64,000 nucleotides of DNA, from assembly GCF_017877135.1 (NCBI RefSeq), contig NZ_JAGIPH010000003.1:434001-498000 (forward strand), in the 5' to 3' direction. Below the pieces are notes generated by a model. The model had not been told where the DNA came from and did not search any database. It was given only the letters and a program-made list of their open reading frames with translations. Within the stretch, counting starts at the first letter, position 1, and each line of letters starts with the position of its first letter. The position numbers were made by a program, and so were the translations under genes. This stretch comes from Neorhizobium galegae. Its GTDB lineage: Bacteria; Pseudomonadota; Alphaproteobacteria; Rhizobiales; Rhizobiaceae. Below, one piece after another: positions 8,679 through 16,191 of this stretch.

Positions 8679-9260
8679 TTATTCGGCCGCCTTCGGCAGT
8701 TCGACTTCCAGCTCGTAGGAATAGCCTTCCAACATAGCATAGGCCTGCTCGATCACCTTGATCTCGGTCTCGGCCTTGGTCATGGCATCGGCGATGGCAT
8801 CGCAACGCGCCGTCAGCATGCGGCCCAGCACATCGCTTTCCGGGCGCTTTCCCATGCGGTCCATGTGGTTGCGGATGCGGCCGCGGTGGCGCTCCAGCTC
8901 CAGAATGTGAAACCGCGCATTGACGATCCGGTCGGTGAGCTTGCGGCGCATGGCCGAGACCGGATCGAAACTGCCCGGCGGCCGCTCGTCGAGAATGATC
9001 TCGTTCACCAGCCCGTCGAGCAGCAGCAGACCTTCGAGGTCCTTGGCGTCCGTCAGTTGCGGGTCGTAGCCGGTATCGTCATAAATCTTGCGACGCACCG
9101 GATCGAGCAGCAGTTCATAGGCGGTCTTCAGCCGCGCAAAGGCCTCCACGTCACCGCCGGAATCCGGATGCGCGCTTTTGGCCCTTGAGCGATAGGCCGA
9201 TTTGATGGCGGCGCCATCGGCATCGCGCGGCACGCCGAGTGTCTTGTATGGGTCGGTCAC
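8679..9260 (-). CDS. DnaJ (J-domain) protein
   Basis: 193 aa. The N-terminal 65 residues form a J-domain with the diagnostic HPD tripeptide (KSAHPDSGGD), which would stimulate the ATPase of a DnaK-type chaperone. There is no Gly/Phe linker and no zinc-finger region, so this is a class III (J-domain only) protein; the remaining two thirds are helical, charged and of unknown role. The GTG at 9260 is chosen because AGGTGGA precedes it and the protein then begins VTDPYKTLGV, the usual J-domain start; the frame is open to 9317. The gene is 60 bp downstream of the MFS gene on the same strand. Confidence 0.85.
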   Translation of the reverse strand: MTDPYKTLGVPRDADGAAIKSAYRSRAKSAHPDSGGDVEAFARLKTAYELLLDPVRRKIYDDTGYDPQLTDAKDLEGLLLLDGLVNEIILDERPPGSFDPVSAMRRKLTDRIVNARFHILELERHRGRIRNHMDRMGKRPESDVLGRMLTARCDAIADAMTKAETEIKVIEQAYAMLEGYSYELEVELPKAAE

Positions 9261-9320
9261 GGTTCCACCTGGTTTCGGGGCGTCCAAGGTCACCTCTCCT
9301 AGTCTCCCGCAGTGCAAGCC

Positions 9321-10541
9321 TCAACCCCTCGCGGCATCTTGTGGCGAAACGGCGGCCGGATCGGAATTTTCCCCAGTCCTGGCAACCTTGACAAAGCCCG
9401 ACAGGAAACGCGGCACGCGGCCTTCTGCCACGGGCGCCATGATCACGCTGACGCAGAGGAAGGGCAAGAGCAAGGCAAAACTCGCCGCAAGGCCGACATG
9501 TTCTGCAACAAAGCCGAGAAGGGGCGGCACGCCGATGCTGGAGAGGAGAAGCGTCAGCGAAAGCGCTGCAAGATTGTCGGCAGTCTGGCCGCGGCCAAGA
9601 TCCACCGTCGTTGCCACCGCCAGCGGAAAGCCGAGAGCGACACCGCAGCCGATGAGGAAAAGTGCTGCTGCCGCAAGCGGCAGCCCGCCGGTGGACAGAA
9701 GGGCCACAAGACCGATCGCAACGCAGGCGGCGGAGCCGCGCACCAGCGTCAAGGGCCTGAACTTTTCACGCAGCACGTCGCCCACCATGCGTGTGGCGCC
9801 CATGCCGACCGTAAACCCTGCATAGAGCACACCCGCCGTTGCCGCATCCGCATGCAGCACTTCGCGCAAATAAAAGATGCCCCAGTCATAGATCGCCCCC
9901 TCGCTGATGCCGATGCCGAACACCATGATACAGATGAGGACGATGATCCGGTCCGGCAGCACGAAGACCGGGCGTCGGCCGGACGGGCGCGGAACGGCGC
10001 GCGGCTCGACCGGCGCGATCTTCCAGACGACGAGGCTGGAGACAAGCACAAAGAGGGCCGCTCCCGACTGATGCACGAACGGGCTCACGTCGCGCGCGGC
10101 AAGGAAGCCCGAGACGAGAGAGCCGGCCAGCAATCCGACCGACCAGAAGCCGTGGCTGCGCGACAGGACCTTGCGGCCGGTGCGCTGTTCGATCCCGGTC
10201 GAAATCATGTTGGCGGAGACGTCATGAATGGTGCGGAAAAAGCCAAAGAGCAGGAAGCCGAGAAAAAAGCCCCAGACCGGCACGATGGTCAGGAGCGGCG
10301 TCATCAGGCCGGCAATCGTCAGCATCAAAGGTGCTGCCACCCGCGGGGTCAGCGCCGCTGTCACCCGCCCGGCAATCGGCAGCGCCAAAAATGTACCGAC
10401 CGGTGCACCGAGCAGCGCCATGCCGAGGACCGCCTTGTCGACGCCGAGCCCCTGCTGAATGGCGGGAAGACGGGTGAAGAGGGAAACGAAGAGAAGCGCA
10501 TTGCAAAAGAACAGCAGCGCGGGCGGCGCAAGAATGGGCAT
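9321..10541 (-). CDS. MFS transporter (YbjJ-like)
   Basis: 406 aa, about 12 transmembrane helices in two halves separated by a basic loop (PRPSGRRP). Helices 2-3 carry the MFS-type loop (GMALLGAPVGTFLALPIAGR). The overall pattern resembles the YbjJ/FucP-like branch of the major facilitator superfamily; the substrate is unknown. The ATG at 10541 (MPILAPPALLFF) places the first helix directly after the start, whereas the open frame to 10601 would add 20 polar residues. The J-domain gene follows on the same strand, possibly in one transcript. Confidence 0.8.
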   Translation of the reverse strand: MPILAPPALLFFCNALLFVSLFTRLPAIQQGLGVDKAVLGMALLGAPVGTFLALPIAGRVTAALTPRVAAPLMLTIAGLMTPLLTIVPVWGFFLGFLLFGFFRTIHDVSANMISTGIEQRTGRKVLSRSHGFWSVGLLAGSLVSGFLAARDVSPFVHQSGAALFVLVSSLVVWKIAPVEPRAVPRPSGRRPVFVLPDRIIVLICIMVFGIGISEGAIYDWGIFYLREVLHADAATAGVLYAGFTVGMGATRMVGDVLREKFRPLTLVRGSAACVAIGLVALLSTGGLPLAAAALFLIGCGVALGFPLAVATTVDLGRGQTADNLAALSLTLLLSSIGVPPLLGFVAEHVGLAASFALLLPFLCVSVIMAPVAEGRVPRFLSGFVKVARTGENSDPAAVSPQDAARG

Positions 10542-10766
10542 CGGGGAATTTATCCGGAACGGCGGGGGTGAGGTGATCACCTCTGGCACCGCTCTTGCCA
10601 ATCAACAAGACGCGGCAGAGCATGTCGCTGTGATCGGCGACGCTATTTGCGCCGTAGTGTCCACAGGGAAACAGTGGCGGCTGCGGCAATCTCCGGTCGG
10701 CGCAAGCTTGCTGCCGTACACAGGGTCGTCTTGCCACGAATTCCCATTATGCAAAGGGGGTGCATC

Positions 10767-11189
10767 ATGAAGCTTCGAACCGTGCTTGGCCTTTTGCTTC
10801 TGACGCTCATCGGCGCCATGCCGTTGAGGGCCGAAGAGACACTCGACACCGCCCGCGCCGTGATCGCCCGCCAGATCGAGGCGCTGACGCACGGCGACGA
10901 TGCGACAGCCTATGCCCTGGCAGCACCCGGCATCCGCAGCCTCTTTCCGGATCAGGCGCGGTTCAGCGCCATGGTCAGCCGCAGCTACGCGCCCCTGCGC
11001 AAGGCGGGGCGCTATGCCTTCGGACGGGCGAGAAGCGTAGAGGACGGCGCCATCGTCTATCAGGAAGTGATGATCGACGGAGAGGGCAGCGACTGGACCT
11101 GCGTCTACGAGCTGCGCCGGCAGGACGACGGCGAATACCGGGTCAACGGCGTGCGCCTCATCAAAAACACCACCAGCACAGGCATCTGA
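10767..11189 (+). CDS. DUF4864 family secreted protein
   Basis: 140 aa. A classic signal peptide (MKLRTVLGLLLLTLIGAMPLRAEE) precedes a compact domain with the features of DUF4864: an N-terminal helix (ARAVIARQIEALTHGDDATAYALAA broken by charged residues), a PGIRSLFPD segment, and a C-terminal beta sheet ending in VNGVRL. The family is found in alphaproteobacteria and has no known function. The start at 10767 has a ribosome-binding site AAAGGGGG 6 bases upstream. It is convergent with tgt. Confidence 0.8.
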   Translation: MKLRTVLGLLLLTLIGAMPLRAEETLDTARAVIARQIEALTHGDDATAYALAAPGIRSLFPDQARFSAMVSRSYAPLRKAGRYAFGRARSVEDGAIVYQEVMIDGEGSDWTCVYELRRQDDGEYRVNGVRLIKNTTSTGI

Positions 11190-11216
11190 CGGCTTGCGTG
11201 GCGCACGCCTTCACCG

Positions 11217-12341
11217 TCAGTCGTCGCCGCGAGCCCAGGCTTCCTGCGTCTCGGCCATGAAATCCTCATAGCGTCCCTGCGCGATTGCCGCGCGGATGCC
11301 CTGCATCAGTTCCTGATAGTAGGAGAGGTTGTTCCACGACAAAAGCATGCCACCCAGCGCCTCGTTGGAGCGCACGAGATGGTGCAGGTAGGCGCGGGAA
11401 TAATCGCGCGTTGCCGGGCAGCTCGACTGATCGTCGAGCGGGCGCATGTCTTCGGCATGCTTGGCATTGCGGATATTGACCTTGCCCTTGCGGGTGAAGG
11501 CCAGACCATGGCGGCCGGAACGGGTCGGCATCACGCAATCGAACATGTCGATGCCCTTGGCGACGGACTTGATGATATCGTCCGGCGTGCCGACGCCCAT
11601 CAGATAGCGCGGCTTGCTGGTGGGAAGCACCGGCAGCGTGATGCCCAGCATGTCGAGCATGACCGCCTGCGGCTCGCCGACCGCAAGGCCGCCAACCGCA
11701 TAGCCCTTGAGGTCGAGCTGTTTCAGTCCTTCGGCGGAACGTACACGTAAGTGAGGCTGGTCGCCGCCCTGCACGATGCCGAACATCGCCTTGCCGGGCT
11801 GTTCGCCAAAGGCCACGCGGCAGCGTTCGGCCCAGCGCAGCGAAAGCTCCATCGCCCGCTCGATCTCCTTGGGCTCCGCCGGCAGCGCCACGCATTCGTC
11901 AAGCTGCATCTGGATGTCCGAATCGAGCAGGCCCTGGATCTCGATCGAGCGCTCCGGCGACATGTGGTGCGTGCTGCCATCGATATGGCTCTTGAAGGTG
12001 ACGCCCTTCTCGTCGAGCTTGCGAAGGCCGGACAGCGACATGACCTGAAAACCGCCGCTGTCCGTGAGGATCGGTTCCGGCCAGCGGATCAGTTCGTGCA
12101 GGCCGCCAAGCCGGGCGACGCGCTCAGGACCCGGGCGCAGCATCAGGTGGTAGGTATTGCCAAGGATGATGTCGGCCCCGCCTTCCCGCACTTGGTCGAG
12201 ATACATGGCCTTCACCGTGCCGACGGTGCCAACCGGCATGAAGGCTGGCGTCCGGATGGTGCCCCGCGGCATGGAAATCTCGCCCAGACGCGCATTGCCG
12301 TCGGTGGCCTTCAGGGTGAACTGGAAGTTTTCGCTGGTCAT
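11217..12341 (-). CDS. tgt: tRNA-guanine(34) transglycosylase, zinc site mostly lost
   Basis: Exchanges the wobble guanine of GUN-anticodon tRNAs for preQ1 in queuosine synthesis; 374 aa, usual length. The general acid/base Asp94 ([11 protein letters not shown]), the nucleophile Asp268 ([13 protein letters not shown]) and the preQ1-binding GGLAVGE loop are conserved. The C-terminal zinc site is not: E. coli Cys302, Cys304, Cys307 and His333 correspond to Ser306, Cys308, Thr311 and Asn337 ([13 protein letters not shown] and WNNLSYYQ). Only one of four ligands remains. The ATG at 12341 overlaps the queA stop codon (ATGA), so queA and tgt are translationally coupled. Confidence 0.95.
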   Translation of the reverse strand: MTSENFQFTLKATDGNARLGEISMPRGTIRTPAFMPVGTVGTVKAMYLDQVREGGADIILGNTYHLMLRPGPERVARLGGLHELIRWPEPILTDSGGFQVMSLSGLRKLDEKGVTFKSHIDGSTHHMSPERSIEIQGLLDSDIQMQLDECVALPAEPKEIERAMELSLRWAERCRVAFGEQPGKAMFGIVQGGDQPHLRVRSAEGLKQLDLKGYAVGGLAVGEPQAVMLDMLGITLPVLPTSKPRYLMGVGTPDDIIKSVAKGIDMFDCVMPTRSGRHGLAFTRKGKVNIRNAKHAEDMRPLDDQSSCPATRDYSRAYLHHLVRSNEALGGMLLSWNNLSYYQELMQGIRAAIAQGRYEDFMAETQEAWARGDD

Positions 12342-13429
12342 GGGGTGTCGGTCTTCCGGAAAAGCAGGCTGGAATCGCCATAGGAATAGAAGCGATAGCC
12401 CGTGGAAATGGCATGGGCATAGGCGCGCGTCATCGTGTCGAAGCCGGCAAAGGCCGACACCAGCATGAAGAGCGTCGAGCGCGGCAGGTGAAAATTGGTC
12501 ATCAGCACATCGACGGCCCGAAAACGATAGCCGGGCGTGATGAAGATATCGGTCGCGCCGGACCAGGCCTTCAGCGTGCCATCGGCTTCCGCTGCACTTT
12601 CGAGGAGCCGCAGCGAGGTGGTTCCGACCGAGACAATCCGCCCTCCCCGGGCTCTGACCGCATTCAGCGCCGCGGCGGTGGCAGCCGACACATATCCGAT
12701 CTCGGAATGCATCTTGTGTTCGGTCGTGTCGTCCGCCTTGACCGGCAGGAAGGTGCCGGCGCCGACATGAAGCGTCACGAAGTGACGTTCGATGCCGGCA
12801 GAATCGAGCGCTGCAAAGAGGTCGGGTGTGAAATGCAGGCCAGCGGTCGGCGCAGCAACGGCGCCCTCCTCGCGGGCATAGATCGTCTGGTAGTCGCGGC
12901 TGTCCTGCTCGTCTTCCGGGCGCTTGGCAGCAATGTAAGGCGGCAGTGGAATGTGCCCGACGGACATGATCGCCTCGTCGAGCGCCGGGCCGGAAAGATC
13001 AAAGCGCAGCAGAACCTCGCCGCCCTCGCCCTTTTCCTCCAGCACCGCATCCAGCGTGCCGAGCGCACAGGTTTCGCCGGAATGGCCGAAGCGGATGCGA
13101 TCGCCGATCTTCAACCGCTTGCCGGGCTTGGCAAAGGCCTTCCAGGCATCGGGCGCCACGCGCATGTGCAGCGTTGCCGAAACATGCAGATCCGGCGCGC
13201 CCTCGCGCGAGCGGACACCTTCCAGCTGCGCCGGAATGACCTTGGTATCGTTGAACACCAGCGCATCGCCGGGGCGCAGGAAGGATGGCAGGTCGCGCAC
13301 CACGTGATCCTGCAGCACCGCCGCCCCGTCCGGCTGGACGACGAGCAGGCGGGCGCTATCGCGTGGGCTTGCCGGCCTCAGCGCAATGTTTTCCTCCGGC
13401 AGGTCGAAATCGAACAGGTCTACGCGCAT
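12338..13429 (-). CDS. queA: S-adenosylmethionine:tRNA ribosyltransferase-isomerase
   Basis: Transfers and rearranges the ribosyl group of SAM onto preQ1 in tRNA, giving epoxyqueuosine; the step after Tgt. 363 aa. The start [19 protein letters not shown] is diagnostic, as are the [20 protein letters not shown] and [10 protein letters not shown] motifs. The ATG at 13429 is chosen because this N-terminus is conserved in the family; the frame is open to 13591. It overlaps tgt by 4 bp. No queG or queH is in the window. Confidence 0.96.
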   Translation of the reverse strand: MRVDLFDFDLPEENIALRPASPRDSARLLVVQPDGAAVLQDHVVRDLPSFLRPGDALVFNDTKVIPAQLEGVRSREGAPDLHVSATLHMRVAPDAWKAFAKPGKRLKIGDRIRFGHSGETCALGTLDAVLEEKGEGGEVLLRFDLSGPALDEAIMSVGHIPLPPYIAAKRPEDEQDSRDYQTIYAREEGAVAAPTAGLHFTPDLFAALDSAGIERHFVTLHVGAGTFLPVKADDTTEHKMHSEIGYVSAATAAALNAVRARGGRIVSVGTTSLRLLESAAEADGTLKAWSGATDIFITPGYRFRAVDVLMTNFHLPRSTLFMLVSAFAGFDTMTRAYAHAISTGYRFYSYGDSSLLFRKTDTP

Positions 13430-13568
13430 GGTCTGAACCGAATGCTCCTGGCTGTCGTGCTGATATCCTCTGGCCTTTGCGGGCTTGCGCCGCTGATACT
13501 GCCAGATGTGGCAAAAGAAAAGCGCCCCGGCAGAGCCGGAGCGCCCGATGATGCGTGCGATCGCCGGA

Positions 13569-14084
13569 TCAGGCTGCGATGTCGGCCGCAACCTTCATCG
13601 AGATGATCGAATCCGGGTCGGTGACGGGCTCGCCCTTCTTGACCTGGTCGATGACATCCATGCCCTCGATGACCTGGCCCCAGACGGAATACTGCTTGTT
13701 CAGCCACGGCGCATCGGTGAAGCAGATGAAGAACTGCGAGTTGGCCGAGTTCGGGCTCTGCGAACGGGCCATGGAGCAGGTGCCGCGAACGTGCGGAACG
13801 GCGGAGAATTCGGCCTTCAGGTCCGGCTTGTCGGAACCGCCCATGCCGGCGCGGGCCGGGTTGAAGCTTTCGCCGCCCTTCTTGCCGAACTTCACGTCGC
13901 CGGTCTGCGCCATGAAATCGGGGATGACGCGGTGGAAGACGACGCCGTCATACGCACCTTCGCGGGCCAGTTCCTTGATGCGGGCCACGTGACCGGGTGC
14001 AAGGTCCGGCATCAGCGCGATGACGACCTGGCCCTTGGTGGTTTCCAGGATGATGGTGTTTTCCGGATCCTTGATCTCGGCCAT
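13569..14084 (-). CDS. ppiB: Cytoplasmic peptidylprolyl cis-trans isomerase (cyclophilin)
   Basis: 171-aa cyclophilin without a signal peptide, so cytoplasmic. The family segments [32 protein letters not shown] and [15 protein letters not shown] are present, with the catalytic arginine in FHRV. It catalyses prolyl isomerisation during folding. It lies 32 bp downstream of a second, exported cyclophilin, with which it shares clear sequence similarity, so the pair probably arose by duplication. The gene symbol is by analogy with the E. coli cytoplasmic enzyme. Confidence 0.92.
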   Translation of the reverse strand: MAEIKDPENTIILETTKGQVVIALMPDLAPGHVARIKELAREGAYDGVVFHRVIPDFMAQTGDVKFGKKGGESFNPARAGMGGSDKPDLKAEFSAVPHVRGTCSMARSQSPNSANSQFFICFTDAPWLNKQYSVWGQVIEGMDVIDQVKKGEPVTDPDSIISMKVAADIAA

Positions 14085-14116
14085 GATTCTCTCCTTCTTG
14101 ACGGGCGTCGCGCCCT

Positions 14117-14683
14117 TTATTTTCCGACGGTGACCTTGATCATCCGGTCGGGGCTTGAAACTTCCCCATTGCCGCCCTGGCCGCGCTTGATCTTGTCGAC
14201 ATTTTCCATGCCCGACACGACCTTGCCGACGACGGTATACTGCCCGTTCAGGAACGAGCCCTGGTCGAACATGATGAAGAACTGCGAATTGGCGGAATTG
14301 GGATCCTGCGAACGGGCCATGCCGACAGTGCCGCGCTCGAACGGAACCTTGGAAAACTCGGCCGGAATATTCGGCAGGTCAGACTGGCCGGTACCGGCGC
14401 GGCGGGCATCAAAGCCCTTTTCCATATTGCCGAACTGCACGTCACCGGTCTGGGCCATGAAGCCGTCGATGACGCGGTGGAAGGCGACATTGTTGTACTT
14501 GCCTTCGGCCGCGAGCTTCTTGATCTGCGCCACATGCTTGGGCGCAACCTCCGGCATCAGCTGCACGACAACCGGTCCGCTCTTCAGCTGGATGGTCAGG
14601 AAATCGTCGGCGGCCGCAAGCGCCGTCGATGCGAAGGACGCGACCGCCATGGCGCCGGCAAAGGCAAGGGTGAGAAGTTTCAT
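14117..14683 (-). CDS. ppiA: Periplasmic peptidylprolyl cis-trans isomerase (cyclophilin)
   Basis: 188 aa, with an N-terminal signal peptide (LLTLAFAGAMAVASFASTALA) followed by a cyclophilin domain with VAFHRVIDGFMAQTGD and [16 protein letters not shown]. It would assist folding of exported proteins. It lies directly upstream of the cytoplasmic cyclophilin gene and 29 bp downstream of coaD, all on the minus strand. The gene symbol is by analogy with the E. coli periplasmic enzyme. Confidence 0.9.
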   Translation of the reverse strand: MKLLTLAFAGAMAVASFASTALAAADDFLTIQLKSGPVVVQLMPEVAPKHVAQIKKLAAEGKYNNVAFHRVIDGFMAQTGDVQFGNMEKGFDARRAGTGQSDLPNIPAEFSKVPFERGTVGMARSQDPNSANSQFFIMFDQGSFLNGQYTVVGKVVSGMENVDKIKRGQGGNGEVSSPDRMIKVTVGK

Positions 14684-14712
14684 CGGGTGAACTCCGTGTT
14701 GGACTGGGCGCC

Positions 14713-15207
14713 TCAGCGCTTGAGCTTCCTGGAAAGGGCATCGAGAACGGGAGCCGGCACGAAGGCCTTCACGTCGCCGCCCATGGCCGCGATTTGGCGA
14801 ACCAATGTGGCCGTAATGGGCCGCGAGGCCGTGCCGGCCGGCAGAAACACCGTCTGGATATCCGGCGCCATGGCAGCGTTCATGCCCGCCATCTGCATTT
14901 CGTAGTCTAGATCGCTGCCGTCCCTGAGGCCACGGATCAGAAGTTTTGCGCCCGCCTGGCGCGCCGCCTCCACCACCAGTCCGTCGAAGGAAACAACCGT
15001 CAACTGCCCTGCCCGTTCCGGCAGGGCGTGGGACAAGGACTGGCGGATCAGATCCGCTCTCTCGTCGAAACTGAACATCGGGACCTTGCCGGGATGCACG
15101 CCGATCGCCACCGTCACCGCATCGGCAACATTGAGCGCCTGGATGAGAACATCCAGATGACCGTTCGTCATGGGGTCGAAAGATCCCGGATAGAAGGCTG
15201 TCCGCAT
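14713..15207 (-). CDS. coaD: Pantetheine-phosphate adenylyltransferase
   Basis: Adenylates 4'-phosphopantetheine to dephospho-CoA, the penultimate step of coenzyme A synthesis. 164 aa, the family's normal size. The nucleotidyltransferase motif ([16 protein letters not shown]) opens the protein, and the C-terminal [10 protein letters not shown] segment corresponds to the ISSTxVR motif. The ATG at 15207 gives MRTAFYPGS; the frame is open to 15261 but nothing supports a longer protein. It is first in the coaD-ppiA-ppiB-queA-tgt series. Confidence 0.95.
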   Translation of the reverse strand: MRTAFYPGSFDPMTNGHLDVLIQALNVADAVTVAIGVHPGKVPMFSFDERADLIRQSLSHALPERAGQLTVVSFDGLVVEAARQAGAKLLIRGLRDGSDLDYEMQMAGMNAAMAPDIQTVFLPAGTASRPITATLVRQIAAMGGDVKAFVPAPVLDALSRKLKR

Positions 15208-15274
15208 TGCACCTCGCCTGGCGATTTGACGCCTTGTGTCACGGAAGCCGCCGGTTCGCAAGCGGTGAGCCCGA

Positions 15275-15311
15275 TGAACGACAGATGAACGCGGCGTTCA
15301 AGGCCGTTTCA
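15275..15311. promoter_or_regulatory. Phased TGAA-TGAA-TTCA-TTCA array, copy 1
   Basis: Four 4-base boxes start at 15275, 15286, 15297 and 15308, exactly 11 bp apart: two TGAA (each followed by CG) and then two TTCA. The result is an overall mirror arrangement on one face of the helix. Such 11-bp direct repeats are typical of OmpR/PhoB-type response regulator sites; the binding protein is unknown. Confidence 0.55.
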
Positions 15312-15478
15312 GGCGATCCATGATTAACTGTCATCATCGAAACGACGCGACACCCTCTTGTGTCACGAAGATGAATGAAAACAAGGCTGGCGAGCCTGAT
15401 GATCCGCAAGATGCTTCCGCTCGCTGCGGTTGAAGCCCTTGCGATTAACGCCAGCCGGGGCTGAACCTTAACGATTCC

Positions 15479-15515
15479 TGAACGCCAGATGAACGGCGTC
15501 TTCAGGCAGGCTTCA
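15479..15515. promoter_or_regulatory. Phased TGAA-TGAA-TTCA-TTCA array, copy 2
   Basis: Boxes start at 15479, 15490, 15501 and 15512, again exactly 11 bp apart, with nearly the same spacer bases as copy 1 (both contain TGAACGNCAGATGAACG). Copy 2 lies 204 bp from copy 1 and about 85 bp before the first small membrane-protein gene. Confidence 0.55.
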
Positions 15516-15530
15516 GAGGCCACTCGGTAA

Positions 15531-15555
15531 GGTTCCGCCAAAATCGGGTGGAACC
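15531..15555 (+). repeat. Inverted repeat in the probable leader of the small gene pair
   Basis: GGTTCCGCC and GGTGGAACC form a 9-bp stem with one mismatch around a 7-base loop, 45 bp upstream of the ATG at 15600. There is no T-run, so it is more likely an RNA leader structure or operator than a terminator. Confidence 0.4.
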
Positions 15556-15599
15556 CATGAGCGTATTGTACGTTCTGGTCAACGAAAAGGAAGTTGGAA

Positions 15600-15779
15600 A
15601 TGTTTGCCAAGAGAAAGACTGCCATGCCGGATACGATCACGATGATCAATGTGGTGTGGACGGCAGTCATTGCAGTCATGATGACTGCAACGGTCACGCT
15701 CTACCAGGGAAAATCCAACGTCAACGAAGTCCACTATACTCAGATGACGGGCAGCTATATGGAGCAGCCGTACTACTGA
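15600..15779 (+). CDS. Small single-pass membrane protein, first of a tandem pair
   Basis: 59 aa, no recognised family. A basic N-terminus (MFAKRKTAMPD) is followed by one hydrophobic helix (TITMINVVWTAVIAVMMTATV) and a polar, tyrosine-containing tail ending QMTGSYMEQPYY. The ATG at 15600 has AAAAGGAAG 7 bases upstream; an in-frame TTG at 15594 is too close to that site. A second small membrane-protein gene follows after 27 bp. Together they break the usual gyrA-coaD neighbourhood on the opposite strand. Confidence 0.6.
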   Translation: MFAKRKTAMPDTITMINVVWTAVIAVMMTATVTLYQGKSNVNEVHYTQMTGSYMEQPYY

Positions 15780-15806
15780 GTTTCATCCGTCAAGGAAGGA
15801 ATGCAT

Positions 15807-15941
15807 ATGTACGTCACATTGATCGTTCTTGCTGGTCTGATCAGCACCATGTTTGTGGCAACTGTGACTTCCACCGTGACGGAATTAAAGCGTGAACGCG
15901 CCAACCTGCGCGATTTTGCCCGGCGCCACAGTGCCTTTTGA
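15807..15941 (+). CDS. Small single-pass membrane protein, second of a tandem pair
   Basis: 44 aa, no recognised family. A hydrophobic helix (MYVTLIVLAGLISTMFVATV) opens the protein and is followed by a charged amphipathic tail (ELKRERANLRDFARRHSAF). The ribosome-binding site AAGGAAGGA ends at 15800, 6 bases before the ATG at 15807; the in-frame ATG at 15801 touches it and is unlikely. The good ribosome-binding site, the spacing to the preceding gene and the downstream terminator at 16040 make it a credible gene despite its size. Confidence 0.55.
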   Translation: MYVTLIVLAGLISTMFVATVTSTVTELKRERANLRDFARRHSAF

Positions 15942-16039
15942 CAAAGGCGCTGGCCGACCGGATGGGAAGGCGGCGACAGCCACCCATCCTGCAATGAAGA
16001 CCTGCTCCCAGGACTGACCGACCGGTGATCCCGGTCTTG

Positions 16040-16070
16040 AAAAAGCCAGCGGCGAAAGCCCTGGCTTTTT
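16040..16070. terminator. Rho-independent terminator, probably bidirectional
   Basis: AAAAAGCCAG and CTGGCTTTTT form a 10-bp stem with an 11-base loop; the right side continues to TTTTTT on the plus strand. It would end the transcript of the two small genes, and the A-run on the left gives a T-run on the other strand. Confidence 0.75.
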
Positions 16071-16133
16071 TCATGGCGTTTTTTCCGCGAAGTAGTCACC
16101 GATCAGTCCGCCCATCCCTCGCCGTCAGGTCAA

Positions 16134-16164
16134 CAAAAAAGGCTGGGCGAACCGTCGCCCAGCC
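16134..16164 (-). terminator. Rho-independent terminator of gyrA
   Basis: On the minus strand GGCTGGGCGA and TCGCCCAGCC form a perfect 10-bp stem with a 4-base loop followed by six T residues, 28 bp after the gyrA stop codon. Confidence 0.85.
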
Positions 16165-16191
16165 TTCAGGATTTCGTGCGGAGAAGAAAGC

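Larger units (their letters stand above)
15208..15599. other. Gene-free stretch of 392 bp between coaD and two small genes, rich in repeats
   Basis: No coding frame. It holds two copies of a four-box TGAA/TTCA array (listed separately), a repeated TTGTGTCACG string (about 15235 and 15359), an inverted repeat at 15531-15555 just before the first small gene, and the promoter of coaD. The density of repeated structure is far above that of the other intergenic regions in the window. Confidence 0.6.

Noticed and set aside
15328..15340. Pho box (CTGTCAT) in the coaD upstream region
   Set aside because: Only one CTGTCAT unit is present; a PhoB site needs two in tandem.
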